A stretch of 64,000 nt of DNA from Rhodococcus rhodnii (lineage in GTDB: Bacteria; Actinomycetota; Actinomycetes; Mycobacteriales; Pseudonocardiaceae). Position 1 is the first letter of the stretch. Each line of letters starts with the position of its first letter. Below, piece by piece: positions 16,839 through 27,557 of the stretch. The notes beneath the pieces are model-generated. The model was not told the DNA's origin and made no database searches. It saw nothing but the letters and a program-made list of their open reading frames with translations. A program made the translations under genes and the position numbers. The stretch lies in NCBI GenBank assembly GCA_000720375.1, contig JOAA01000005.1:124001-188000 (forward strand), given 5' to 3'.

Positions 16839-17747
16839 TCAGGGCTTGAGGACGTAGCGGCCGCGTACACCGCCTTTCGCCACGGCCCGGTGGACATCGG
16901 CGACCTGGTTCAGCGGCAGAACCGCGTGCACGCGCGCCGGCAGTTCTCCGGACGCGGTGCGGGCGAGCAGGTCGCTCAGTCGAGGGCCGTCCGGGCGAAC
17001 GGATACGGCGGTGGCAGTGATTCCGCGCCCGGTCGGCGCAGCGCCCGGCCGGACACCGACGAAGATCCCGCCGTCACGGACCAGAGCAAGGCCCTGCTCC
17101 TGCAGCACAGCACCGTCGGCGACCGCGTCCCAGCCCGAGTCGGCGTGCGTGGTGAAGTCCGCACCGAGGCTGCGGACGTACTCCTCATCCTCTGCTCTGG
17201 CCAGACCGGTCACCTGCCAGCCGCGATCCTGCGCGAGCGAGACGACGTAACCCCCGACCGCGCCAGCTGCCCCGGTCACCAACAGCCGGTTGCCGTCGGT
17301 GGGCGCGTCGCCGAGCAGGTCGACGATCTGGGCAGCGGTCAGCCCGTTGAGCGGGACCGTCGACGCCGCTTCCAGGTCCAGCTCGTCGGGCACGACGGCG
17401 ACGTCGGCGGCTGGCACCACGAGCTGCTCGGCGTACGTGCCGAAGTCGCGGTCGAAGCCACCCACCATGCCTGCGACCCGGGTGCCGACGGCCAGGTCCG
17501 TGTCAGGGCCGACCGCTACGACGACGCCGACGAAGTCCCAGCCCAGGCCGGTGTGATCGGGCTGGTTGATCAACCCCAAGCCGTGGAAGAAGCCGTCCGC
17601 GACCCCGAGGTCGACGGGGTTGACCGCCGCCGCGGCGATTTCCACCCGGACCTCGCCAGGCCCCGGTTCGACGACAGGAACGTCGATGATCTCGATCGAG
17701 TCCGGTCCGCCCGGGGTGCGCACGACGGCAGTGCGGAATGTGTTCAT
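16839..17747 (-). CDS. NADP-dependent zinc-less medium-chain oxidoreductase (quinone oxidoreductase-like)
   Basis: A 302-residue MDR-superfamily enzyme. An N-terminal GroES-like domain (AAAVNPVDLGVADG, GWDFVGVVVAVG) is followed by a Rossmann domain with the nucleotide motif VTGAAGAVGGYV at about 157-168. The catalytic-zinc cysteine and histidine ligands are absent, as in quinone oxidoreductases. It is divergent from an HxlR regulator; the gap holds a palindrome cluster. Members in such pairs often respond to quinone or aldehyde stress, but the substrate is not shown. Confidence 0.9.
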   Translation of the reverse strand: MNTFRTAVVRTPGGPDSIEIIDVPVVEPGPGEVRVEIAAAAVNPVDLGVADGFFHGLGLINQPDHTGLGWDFVGVVVAVGPDTDLAVGTRVAGMVGGFDRDFGTYAEQLVVPAADVAVVPDELDLEAASTVPLNGLTAAQIVDLLGDAPTDGNRLLVTGAAGAVGGYVVSLAQDRGWQVTGLARAEDEEYVRSLGADFTTHADSGWDAVADGAVLQEQGLALVRDGGIFVGVRPGAAPTGRGITATAVSVRPDGPRLSDLLARTASGELPARVHAVLPLNQVADVHRAVAKGGVRGRYVLKP

Positions 17748-17808
17748 GGGTCGTTCCTCATGGTTTGTGTTCGATGGTTGTGTTGCACCACGATGGTCGG
17801 GTAGCTCT

Positions 17809-17841
17809 CTAACGGGAAGTGGGCACTTCGAAGTGCGTTAG
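17809..17841. promoter_or_regulatory. Palindrome cluster, candidate HxlR operator
   Basis: A perfect 14-bp palindrome GCACTTCGAAGTGC (17823-17836) overlaps a second dyad GAAGTG-gg-CACTTC (17816-17829). Both lie inside outer arms CTAACG (17809-17814) and CGTTAG (17836-17841). Three alternating GAAGTG/CACTTC half-sites in the divergent promoter point to dimer binding by the neighbouring HxlR protein. Confidence 0.65.
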
Positions 17842-17868
17842 TCGCCCCACGGTAGGAAGGCACGGTCG

Positions 17869-18276
17869 ATGGCAACGAAGACGGCGGCCCAGAAGCGGGC
17901 ACAGGCCAAGGAGGCCTACGACGCGTTCATGGCGAGCTGCCCCAGCCGACAGCTACTCGACCGGATCTCGGACAAATGGGTTGCCTTGATCCTGGCCGCA
18001 CTCGGCGGCGAGTCACCATCGATGCGGTACTCCGAACTGTCCCGCCGACTGGCTGGCGTCAGCCAGAAGATGCTCACGCAGACATTGCGCTCCCTCGAAC
18101 GGGACGGCCTGATCACCCGCACGGTGACACCGACCGTCCCGGTCACAGTCACCTACGAGCTGACCGACCTCGGCCTCTCCCTGCACCAGCTGATGTACGG
18201 CATCAAGGAATGGGCCGAAGCGCACATGGACGAAGTACTAACCAACCGCGACAACTACGACACTCAGCACGCCTAG
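17869..18276 (+). CDS. HxlR-family winged-helix regulator
   Basis: A 135-residue protein. The HxlR core is at about 22-118: CPSRQLLDRISDKWVALIL, then MRYSELSRRLAGVSQKMLTQTLRSLERDGLI and VTYELTDLGLSL. The cysteine at the start of the domain (ASCPSRQ) is the position used for thiol-based quinone/aldehyde sensing in HxlR proteins such as HypR and YodB. It diverges from an MDR oxidoreductase whose promoter has a cluster of GAAGTG half-sites. The last two codons and the stop lie in a sequence (CACGCCTAGCGG) that recurs at the end of the duplicated aldo-keto reductase fragment. Confidence 0.92.
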   Translation: MATKTAAQKRAQAKEAYDAFMASCPSRQLLDRISDKWVALILAALGGESPSMRYSELSRRLAGVSQKMLTQTLRSLERDGLITRTVTPTVPVTVTYELTDLGLSLHQLMYGIKEWAEAHMDEVLTNRDNYDTQHA

Positions 18277-18578
18277 CGGATCAGGCCTGCGGCGCGTAAG
18301 TCGGTCCAGACCTGCGCGAGCACGTTGCAGGGGAAAGCCATGGCCACCTGAGGAAGCGTCACACCGTGCACCTCGCGCACATCAGCGATCTTGTTCGCCC
18401 GCTCCAAGACATCCGGCGCCGCAGCCTCATAGTCGAAGAACGCCCCCTCACCCGGCCGCGGCACAGCGAGCAGCCCGGAATTGAAGACCGACGCCGCGAT
18501 CACCGAGACCCCACGTTCCTCACACGCAGGCAAGAACGTATCGAGCGCACTGTGATCCAGCAGCGTGTAGCCACGCAC
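18273..18578 (-). pseudogene. Truncated, internally deleted copy of the adjacent aldo-keto reductase
   Basis: The frame encodes about 100 residues that match the C-terminal part of the next gene almost exactly, but the first two-thirds of the enzyme, including its catalytic residues, are missing. An 81-bp in-frame deletion removes 27 residues (VAMAFP joins CNVLAQVW). The apparent GTG start is an accident of the junction. The copy is joined to the intact gene as a direct tandem duplication, with CACGCCTAGCGG at both ends (18268-18279 and 18576-18587). Confidence 0.88.
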
Positions 18579-18580
18579 GC

Positions 18581-19546
18581 CTAGCGGATCAGGCCCGCAG
18601 CGCGTAAGTCAGTCCAGACCTGCGCGGGCACGTCCACGGCGAACGACTTCACGTTGCGCCGCGCCTCCTCGGCCGACCGCATCCCCACCGCGATACCCGC
18701 GACAGCCGGATGCTGCAGCGGGAAAGCCATGGCCACCTGAGGAAGCGTCACACCGTGCGCCTCGCACACATCAGCGATCTTGTTCGCCCGCTCCAAGACA
18801 TCCGGCGCCGCAGCCTCGTAGTCGAAATACGCTCCCTCACCCGGCCGCGGCACAGCGAGCAGCCCGGAGTTGAAGACCGACGCCGCGATCACCGAGACCC
18901 CACGTTCCTCACACGCAGGCAAGAACGTATCGATCGCGCTGTGGTCGAGCAGCGTGTAGCGACCCGACTGCATGACCACGTCGACATCGGCTTCCTTCAC
19001 CAAAGTGGTCAGCATGACCGTGTCGTACATGCCGGCGCCGATCGCGCCGACCACCCCTTCCGACCGTAGCTCCGCCAGGGCCGGGTAGCCGTCGCGTAAT
19101 GCGTCGTCGAAGAACTCCTCAGCGTCATGCAGGTACAGCACGTCGATCCGGTCGAGGCCCATCCGTTCCAGCGAATCCTCGACGCTGCGCCGGACTCCGT
19201 CGCGAGTGAAGTCACGCACCCGGTAATGCGTTGCGGGTACGTGGAAACCGGCCGGATCCATCTTCCCGTCCGCGGCCTGCGGCACCAGCAGCCGGCCGAC
19301 CTTCGTCGACAGGGTGAACGAATCACGCGGCTGCTGGCGCAGGAACTCACCGATCCTGCGCTCGGAATGCCCGATGCCGTAGTGCGGTGACGTGTCGTAG
19401 TACCGGATCCCGCCGTCCCACGCCGCGGCCAGCGCCCCCGCCGCGGTCTCGTCGTCCAGCGGCGCGAACAGCCCGCCGAGTGGCCCGCCCCCGAACCCCA
19501 GCTGTGTCACCTCGACGGTGGTGCGTCCGAGTCGGTTCGTCTTCAT
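18581..19546 (-). CDS. Aldo-keto reductase
   Basis: A 321-residue NADPH-dependent (alpha/beta)8 reductase. Catalytic residues are visible: Asp51 and Tyr56 (DTSPHYGIGHSE), Lys82 (STKVGR) and the His in LYLHDAEEF. The closest known type is the L-fucose/D-threo-aldose dehydrogenase group, so a sugar or aldehyde substrate is likely. GGGGGAG lies 8 bases before the ATG. Its 3' part is duplicated just downstream as a pseudogene. Confidence 0.92.
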   Translation of the reverse strand: MKTNRLGRTTVEVTQLGFGGGPLGGLFAPLDDETAAGALAAAWDGGIRYYDTSPHYGIGHSERRIGEFLRQQPRDSFTLSTKVGRLLVPQAADGKMDPAGFHVPATHYRVRDFTRDGVRRSVEDSLERMGLDRIDVLYLHDAEEFFDDALRDGYPALAELRSEGVVGAIGAGMYDTVMLTTLVKEADVDVVMQSGRYTLLDHSAIDTFLPACEERGVSVIAASVFNSGLLAVPRPGEGAYFDYEAAAPDVLERANKIADVCEAHGVTLPQVAMAFPLQHPAVAGIAVGMRSAEEARRNVKSFAVDVPAQVWTDLRAAGLIR

Positions 19547-19579
19547 GCCCAGCTCCCCCGTGATCAGTTCATCGTCAAC

Positions 19580-20632
19580 TTAGCCCAAGACCACTGGCAA
19601 CTCCTTCAGCCGGCTGCCGCCGACGCCGCCGAAGACGACCTGTTGAAGGTCTTCGTACGGAGCAGCGAGGCGGGCCGATGGGAAGTCGCGGCGTAAGACC
19701 GTGTGGACAGCGCGGAGTTCGGCCAGCGCGAGTTGGGCGCCGACGCAGAAATGCGGACCTGCGCCGAATGTCAGGCCGAGGCCGCCAATGTCTACAAGGA
19801 CTGGAGCCCGTTCGGGTAACTGGATGCCTGCGATCTCCAGCGGCTCCGCTGTGAATCGCCACAGGCTGAAAGGGGCGGGTGGGTGTTGGCGCAACGTCTC
19901 CTCGACCAGGTCGGCGTCTGACGTGCCCAGAACGCGGGCGACCAGGAAGCCCAGGGCTGCGTCCGTGGTTATTTGGCTGGCGAAGATCAGGCCGAAGAGG
20001 TGGTAACGCACCTCTTCCTCGGGTGTGTCGACTGGGAGGCGTTCGCGCAGTTCAGCGGCGATACCGCCCTCACGGCCGGTCGCGGCGATGGCCATCAGCG
20101 CTTCGATTGCGCTCGTTTGGTCGCCTGACAGCATTTGTCTGCAGGCGTCCATCGCCTTGTCGACGTTCTCCGGCGGGATGGCCATCATGTCCAGCAGGAC
20201 TGTGAGCGGGTAGCGGGTGGTGAAGTCGGCCATCAGGTCGACGACGCCCGAGTATGACGACAACAGGTCACGAGCGAGCTCCTCTATCCGATCTTGCTGC
20301 TCGCGAATCCGTTTACCTGTCAGTAAAGGAGCCTGCGCACGGCGCAGTGCGGCATGAGCCGGTCCGTCCATTGTGGTCAGTGATGGACGCTGCGCCGCCG
20401 TTGGCTCGAGGCCCACCTTCAACGGGTCCCAGTCGAGGGGAGCCATGGCCGGGTCTTTGACTATTCGTGGGTCAGACAGGACCTCTTTGGCCAGGTCTTC
20501 GTCGGTCACGATCCATACGGAGCCGCCCGCGGGCGCGTCCGCTACGACAACGGGGCCTCCTTCTCTCAGCGCGGCCGGGACCGGGTCGGGCTCGGTCATG
20601 CCACGCACAGTCGAGGTAAAGGGATCAATCAT
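19580..20632 (-). CDS. Cytochrome P450 with a shortened pre-heme region
   Basis: A 350-residue P450, about 50 residues shorter than most bacterial members. The heme-ligand motif FGAGPHFCVG holds Cys296, the K-helix E-x-x-R is Glu245-Arg248 (EETLR), and the I-helix has ASQITTD at 218-224. The meander that normally links the K-helix strands to the heme loop (the N-R-D-P-x-x-F region) is missing: VLVDIGGLG runs straight into LTFG. The enzyme may be defective, or of a minimal type. An alternative start is ATG at residue 12. It is divergent from a MarR regulator. Confidence 0.88.
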   Translation of the reverse strand: MIDPFTSTVRGMTEPDPVPAALREGGPVVVADAPAGGSVWIVTDEDLAKEVLSDPRIVKDPAMAPLDWDPLKVGLEPTAAQRPSLTTMDGPAHAALRRAQAPLLTGKRIREQQDRIEELARDLLSSYSGVVDLMADFTTRYPLTVLLDMMAIPPENVDKAMDACRQMLSGDQTSAIEALMAIAATGREGGIAAELRERLPVDTPEEEVRYHLFGLIFASQITTDAALGFLVARVLGTSDADLVEETLRQHPPAPFSLWRFTAEPLEIAGIQLPERAPVLVDIGGLGLTFGAGPHFCVGAQLALAELRAVHTVLRRDFPSARLAAPYEDLQQVVFGGVGGSRLKELPVVLG

Positions 20633-20658
20633 CTCCTACAGCCTTCCCCAGAAAGTAA

Positions 20659-20671
20659 CTTCACGATGAAG
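20659..20671. promoter_or_regulatory. Candidate MarR operator
   Basis: CTTCA (20659-20663) and TGAAG (20667-20671) with a 3-bp spacer, in the gap between the P450 and MarR genes and 27 bases upstream of the P450 start. MarR proteins typically bind short dyads in such divergent promoters. The arms are short. Confidence 0.4.
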
Positions 20672-20740
20672 CTATCAGGTCGGCGGGGTAGGTTGTCAAC
20701 GCAGCAAGTGCTTGGTTGATGGTGGAGGTAGGGCAGCCAA

Positions 20741-21241
20741 GTGGCGATGACGCACGCCGGAAACCGGGAACCACTGCGGCCACACGCAGCGGACCCGGAG
20801 TTCAACGCGCACGCGCTCAGAATCCTCGACGGGCTACGAGGGTTCGGCGCGGACTACACAGAAATCACCCGCCGGTTCGCCGCACACCTGGGATTGCACT
20901 CGACGGACGCCGCCGCGCTCGTGGAGATCCTGTACGCGGAAGACCAAGGGGAACCGTTGTCGCCCACCCAGTTGAGCGAGCGGCTGTCGCTCACGACCGG
21001 GGCGACGACCAACCTGTTGAACAGACTTGAACGGCAAGGCCATATAGAGCGGTCGCGTGAACACGTCGACAGGCGCAAGGTGACCATCCGCACCAGCGAC
21101 GAGATCGAGGAACCCGCGCGCGAGTTCTTCGGCGCGTTCAGCTCCCAGATGGAGGAGCTGGTCAGCTTGTACGAGCCGGAAGAACTCGAGCGGTTCGAAG
21201 GGTTCCTGTTGGGGCTACGGAAGATCCTGCGGGGACTCTGA
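20741..21241 (+). CDS. MarR-family transcriptional regulator
   Basis: A 166-residue protein with the MarR winged helix at about 55-110 (LSPTQLSERLSLTTGATTNLLNRLERQGHIERS, then DRRKVTIRTSDE). The D-x-R wing motif is present. Dimer helices flank it. GTG 20741 sits 12 bases after GGAGG; ATG at 20747 is the alternative. It diverges from the P450, its probable target. Its 3' end converges on the small membrane gene downstream of hisB. Confidence 0.92.
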   Translation: MAMTHAGNREPLRPHAADPEFNAHALRILDGLRGFGADYTEITRRFAAHLGLHSTDAAALVEILYAEDQGEPLSPTQLSERLSLTTGATTNLLNRLERQGHIERSREHVDRRKVTIRTSDEIEEPAREFFGAFSSQMEELVSLYEPEELERFEGFLLGLRKILRGL

Positions 21242-21302
21242 AACCAGCGCGGCCGGAGCGACCCACACGAGGTGCGGGGTGAGGCTTGGGTTGTCCAAAG
21301 TC

Positions 21303-21457
21303 CTAGAGCATCCAGGCGATCGCGCCGCCGATCGCCAGCGCGGCCAGCAGACCCAGCAACACCGCGAACACCTTGGCTGTCTTCCACGCCGCGTACACGC
21401 CGCCGACGAGGAATCCGGCCAGGATCATCAGGCCGATGATCGGCACTTCCTTCGGCA

Positions 21458-21458
<1 letters not shown>
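21303..21458 (-). CDS. 51-residue two-helix membrane protein coupled to hisB
   Basis: This short gene starts with a GTG whose last base pairs with the first position of the hisB stop (overlap TAGTG at 21456-21460) and ends with TAG at 21303. The protein has two hydrophobic helices (VPIIGLMILAGFLVGGVY and FAVLLGLLAALAIGGAIAW) joined by a short basic turn (AAWKTAKV). Spacing and overlap with hisB make translation plausible. I do not recognise a family or role. It would normally be followed by hisH, which here is 7.4 kb away. Confidence 0.75.
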
Positions 21459-24455
<2,997 letters not shown>

Positions 24456-24458
24456 GGC

Positions 24459-25370
24459 TCAAGGGTAAAGGTCGGCTCGTCGTGGACCGAACTTGGCGTG
24501 CATCAGGTCGAGGCCGAGACCGCCGGTCAGCAGGCGCTCCTTGGCGTTGCCGACCAGTTGGCGTGTCCACGTGGTGAAACCGCCGTCCGCCAAGGAGATA
24601 CCACCGGCTTTCAGCTCGAAGCAAGCGTCTGTGTAGTACCCGCGTCCCTTCTCGCGATCGTCGTCGAAGTCGACCCTGACCTGGGGAAACGCCTGCTTGA
24701 GCGGATCAAGGACCTGGCTTTGGAGTGTTGCTCGCCGGGTCTCGTCCAGCACGGTGATGTTCGCTTGGACGTCCTCAAGGTGGCCGAGCAGCGTGATCAT
24801 GGCGCTGAGCTGGACGAACAGGCTGTCTGTCTCGAACCTGAACGACCCTTCGTCCCGGCCCGCGATGGTCAACGCGAGCAGGCGGAAGTGTGGCGACCAT
24901 CCCTTGGGGAACGGCTGCGCGCGGACCATCCTGTGGGACGCGCACAGCCTGACCTGCTCACGTCCGCGCCTCCGGACGGCCGACTCCAAGGCCAGGGCGT
25001 TGGTGGAGTCGGCCATCACCTCGGTGCCGCGGGCCGTGGTGATCACCCGGTTCTGGTCGGTCTTCGACAGCACACTGACCGTGCCAAGTGGACTGACCGG
25101 GGACAGTTCGACCGGTGTGTATCCCTTGTCCTTCAGGACTTTGAAGGCGTAGAGGTCGTACTCGGCGTGCACTTCCGGATCCACTGTGGCCGCTTGGGTG
25201 AAACGGTCGCGCTTGTACTGCTTGAGAACTTGCGCGGGTGTGAGTTTCGCGGCCTGCCGCCGATGGACTTCGAGCAGCAGTGAGCGAAGGTCGGCCGGTG
25301 CCAGGTCGGCGAGCAGACCGGTGAGACCAGGAACCCCAGTTGTCCGTTCGATCCGGTCGATGAGCGTCAC
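24459..25370 (-). CDS. Unrecognised conserved-looking protein heading the hisDCB operon
   Basis: A 303-residue soluble protein. The most structured stretches are TPVELSPVSPLGTVSVLSKT at about 87-106, a following VITTARGTEVMADSTNALALE segment, VRLCASHRMVRAQPFPKGW, and FRLLALTIAGRD near 166. Their alternating strand/helix pattern with conserved-looking Arg, Asp and Glu faintly recalls the catalytic core of class II aminoacyl-tRNA synthetases (the HisZ/HisS fold), but I cannot assign motifs, so this is only an idea. The stop is three bases before hisD, so it is co-transcribed with hisDCB and is the first gene of that unit. Confidence 0.8.
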   Translation of the reverse strand: MTLIDRIERTTGVPGLTGLLADLAPADLRSLLLEVHRRQAAKLTPAQVLKQYKRDRFTQAATVDPEVHAEYDLYAFKVLKDKGYTPVELSPVSPLGTVSVLSKTDQNRVITTARGTEVMADSTNALALESAVRRRGREQVRLCASHRMVRAQPFPKGWSPHFRLLALTIAGRDEGSFRFETDSLFVQLSAMITLLGHLEDVQANITVLDETRRATLQSQVLDPLKQAFPQVRVDFDDDREKGRGYYTDACFELKAGGISLADGGFTTWTRQLVGNAKERLLTGGLGLDLMHAKFGPRRADLYP

Positions 25371-25496
25371 CGAAGTGACGGTGCCAGAGAAAACCCGAGC
25401 TCGCCCCTCATTTTCGTGTCCACCACTGCGACACCATGAAATGCACGTTCAGGCACCCCGAGTTCGCCCGTGGCGCACATGTCAGGGAATTTCGGT

Positions 25497-25540
25497 GTGC
25501 TGGAAAGGTGGACACACCGTGCTGGAAAGGTGGACACACG
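25497..25540. repeat. Two tandem copies of a 22-bp unit
   Basis: GTGCTGGAAAGGTGGACACA followed by two bases occurs at 25497-25518 and again at 25519-25540, differing only in the final base. It lies in the 174-bp gap between the his-operon leader gene and the SRPBCC gene, just after the latter's stop. No hairpin or promoter is obvious. Confidence 0.85.
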
Positions 25541-25544
25541 CGGG

Positions 25545-26045
25545 TTAGCGCTGGGCGACCAGGTCGGTGTAGTACTGCTCTTGGGCCGGGTAGTAGTCGT
25601 TGAAGTCAGGCAACGGCTTGTCTTCGCGCGAGGCGATCAGCATGTCCAGGTAGTACTCCCAGCCTGGCCCCGAACTGCCCACCACGTCCGTACGCTCGAC
25701 GTGCTGGACCAGGTTGAGCTCGGTGGTTCCGGCCGTTTCGGCGAGCAGGGCCTCCATACGCCACACACCGCTGTCATCCGTTGTCGACACGGCCAGACGC
25801 GTGGGCGCTTCGCAGGCCTCGATGTGCATGTCCATCCACGGTTTGCCCTCCTCGTGGACCATCTGCACCTTGATCGTGCTGCCCGTGCCCGCCGAACCTT
25901 CCCACGGACCGAACCAGCGACTTGTCCGCGACGACTCCGTCAAACTCGCCCAGACGTCCTCGATGGGCGCACGCAATGTCCTGGTCAGGACGAGGTCGTA
26001 GCCCTTATCCGTCGGAACCAGTTTTCCGGTGGGGATCGGCTTCAT
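25545..26045 (-). CDS. SRPBCC-domain (AHSA1-like) protein
   Basis: A 166-residue START/SRPBCC fold protein of the AHSA1 group: LTRTLRAPIEDVWASLTE near the N-terminus, RWFGPWEG, then a C-terminal helix GWEYYLDMLIA. These proteins bind hydrophobic ligands. ATG 26045 is chosen because GGAG lies 9 bases before it; the longer frame has no such site. It overlaps the end of the ArsR gene by 41 bases, the standard ArsR-AHSA1 pairing in actinomycetes, where the regulator usually controls both. Confidence 0.87.
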   Translation of the reverse strand: MKPIPTGKLVPTDKGYDLVLTRTLRAPIEDVWASLTESSRTSRWFGPWEGSAGTGSTIKVQMVHEEGKPWMDMHIEACEAPTRLAVSTTDDSGVWRMEALLAETAGTTELNLVQHVERTDVVGSSGPGWEYYLDMLIASREDKPLPDFNDYYPAQEQYYTDLVAQR

Positions 26046-26373
26046 GCTCTTTTCTCCGTTCACGTCGGGTCCGGTAGACCTCGGTCTCCAGCGCGTCGAG
26101 ATGCTGCTCCCATGTGGGTCCGGTCAGCACCGAAAGCCACGCCGTGAGCTCACCGAGAGGGGCCAGCTCCAGTGCGTAAACCCGTTGGCGGCCAACGGTT
26201 TCGTCATGCACCAGGCCACTCTCCCGCAGGACGCGCAGGTGACGGCTGATCGCCGGTCGGGTGATCGCGAACCGGCTCGCGATCTCACCGGCCGGCAACG
26301 GCCCGGCGCGCAACAGTTCGAGGATTTCCCTGCGCACCGGGTCGGCGATCGCACCGGCGATGAGGTCCAACAC
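26005..26373 (-). CDS. ArsR-family transcriptional regulator
   Basis: A 122-residue winged-helix repressor: IADPVRREILELLRAG at about 9-24, then the recognition region ITRPAISRHLRVLRESGLV, and a beta wing VGRQRVYALE. No metal-binding Cys pair is present, so it is probably not a metal sensor. The GTG start at 26373 leaves 22 bases to the next gene. It precedes, overlaps and probably regulates the SRPBCC gene. Confidence 0.9.
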   Translation of the reverse strand: MLDLIAGAIADPVRREILELLRAGPLPAGEIASRFAITRPAISRHLRVLRESGLVHDETVGRQRVYALELAPLGELTAWLSVLTGPTWEQHLDALETEVYRTRRERRKEHEADPHRKTGSDG

Positions 26374-26395
26374 GAGCTAAAGCGTAACCAGTGGG

Positions 26396-27556
26396 TTACA
26401 CGTCCGTCAATGCCGAAGCCAAGGCGGAAATCTCCGCAGGCGAGACGAAGTAGTGCGGCGAAGCCCTGACCAGCGATGTGAGCCCGCGCCGGGTCATGTC
26501 GTACTGGGTCGAGGTCGAATACGTCACCGACGTCGCAATCCCCTTGTCCCACAACCGGTCTCGTACGTCCTCCGCGGACACCCCCGCCTTGGCGAAGCTC
26601 ACGATCCCGCACTGCTCCGTGCCCAGGTCGTGCACCGAAACGCCGGACACCGAGGCAAGAGATTCCCTGGTCAGCGCGGCATTCGACGACACGGCCGAAG
26701 CGATCGACGACATCCCCAGCCGCAAGGCGTACTTGGCCGCCGCGATCAGGCCCAGGCGCTCGGCCACGCCGTACTCCCACAACTCGAACCCGCGCGCCCC
26801 AGGAGCGAGGGTGAACCGGTCGGGAAACTCCCACACCGCCGCCTTGCCGTCGATCAGCCGAGGCCGCAGCCCGGACTGGTCACGAACCACGAGCACGCCC
26901 GTGCCGCGCGGCCCGCGAAGCCACTTCCGTCCTGTCCCGGTGATCACGTCAACGCCCAGCGCGGCCGCGTCGACCGGCAATTGCCCGATCGACTGGCACG
27001 CGTCCAACAACACCAAAGCGCCCACCGAATGCGCGGCCTCGACCACCGGTTTCACCGGGTTCACCAGGCCTCCATTGGTCGGCACGTGCACCAGCGACAC
27101 CAGCTTCACCCGCGAATCCAGCATGTCCCGCAACGCGTCGACGTCGACCACACCAGAAGCGTCCGACGGGATCGGTTCGATCTTGATCCCCAGGTTCAGC
27201 AGGCCCAACGCGTTGCTGTGGTACTCGACTTCGGTGACCAGCACCCGGTCACCCGGCGACAATCCCATCGCGTCCACTGCCGCCAGCCATGATCGCGTGG
27301 CGCTGTCGGTGAACGCGACTTCGTGCGGTGAGCAGCCGAGCAAGGAAGCGAACACGGAATAGCCCTCTTCCAGGGAATCCGCCCGTTCCGCGGCGGCACG
27401 GTAGCCGCCTATCTCGGCCTCACGCCGTAAGTGCGACAGGACCTCGTCGAGTACCGGTGTGGGCGGCAATGACGAGCCCGCGTTGTCGAGGAAGATCAGG
27501 TCATGGCAGCCTGGCGTATCCGCGCGTACCGCGCCAAGATCGATCACATACTTCAA
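26396..27556 (-). CDS. Class V PLP-dependent aminotransferase-like enzyme
   Basis: A 386-residue fold-type I PLP enzyme. GTGRKWLRGPRGTG at about 206-219 holds the PLP lysine, LLDACQSIG supplies the ring-binding Asp, and VRASPHYFVSPAEI ends the small domain. The mobile cysteine loop of true cysteine desulfurases is absent; the corresponding region reads TYSTSTQYDM, so it is closer to the isopenicillin-N-epimerase/EgtE-like branch. It begins one base after the stop of the binding-protein gene and is last in the nadABC run. Its substrate is unknown. Confidence 0.88.
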   Translation of the reverse strand: MKYVIDLGAVRADTPGCHDLIFLDNAGSSLPPTPVLDEVLSHLRREAEIGGYRAAAERADSLEEGYSVFASLLGCSPHEVAFTDSATRSWLAAVDAMGLSPGDRVLVTEVEYHSNALGLLNLGIKIEPIPSDASGVVDVDALRDMLDSRVKLVSLVHVPTNGGLVNPVKPVVEAAHSVGALVLLDACQSIGQLPVDAAALGVDVITGTGRKWLRGPRGTGVLVVRDQSGLRPRLIDGKAAVWEFPDRFTLAPGARGFELWEYGVAERLGLIAAAKYALRLGMSSIASAVSSNAALTRESLASVSGVSVHDLGTEQCGIVSFAKAGVSAEDVRDRLWDKGIATSVTYSTSTQYDMTRRGLTSLVRASPHYFVSPAEISALASALTDV

Positions 27557-27557
27557 G

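Noticed and set aside
26396..27556. Calling the class V PLP enzyme a cysteine desulfurase serving NadA
   Set aside because: The required cysteine loop is not present; the corresponding segment is Ser/Thr/Tyr-rich.
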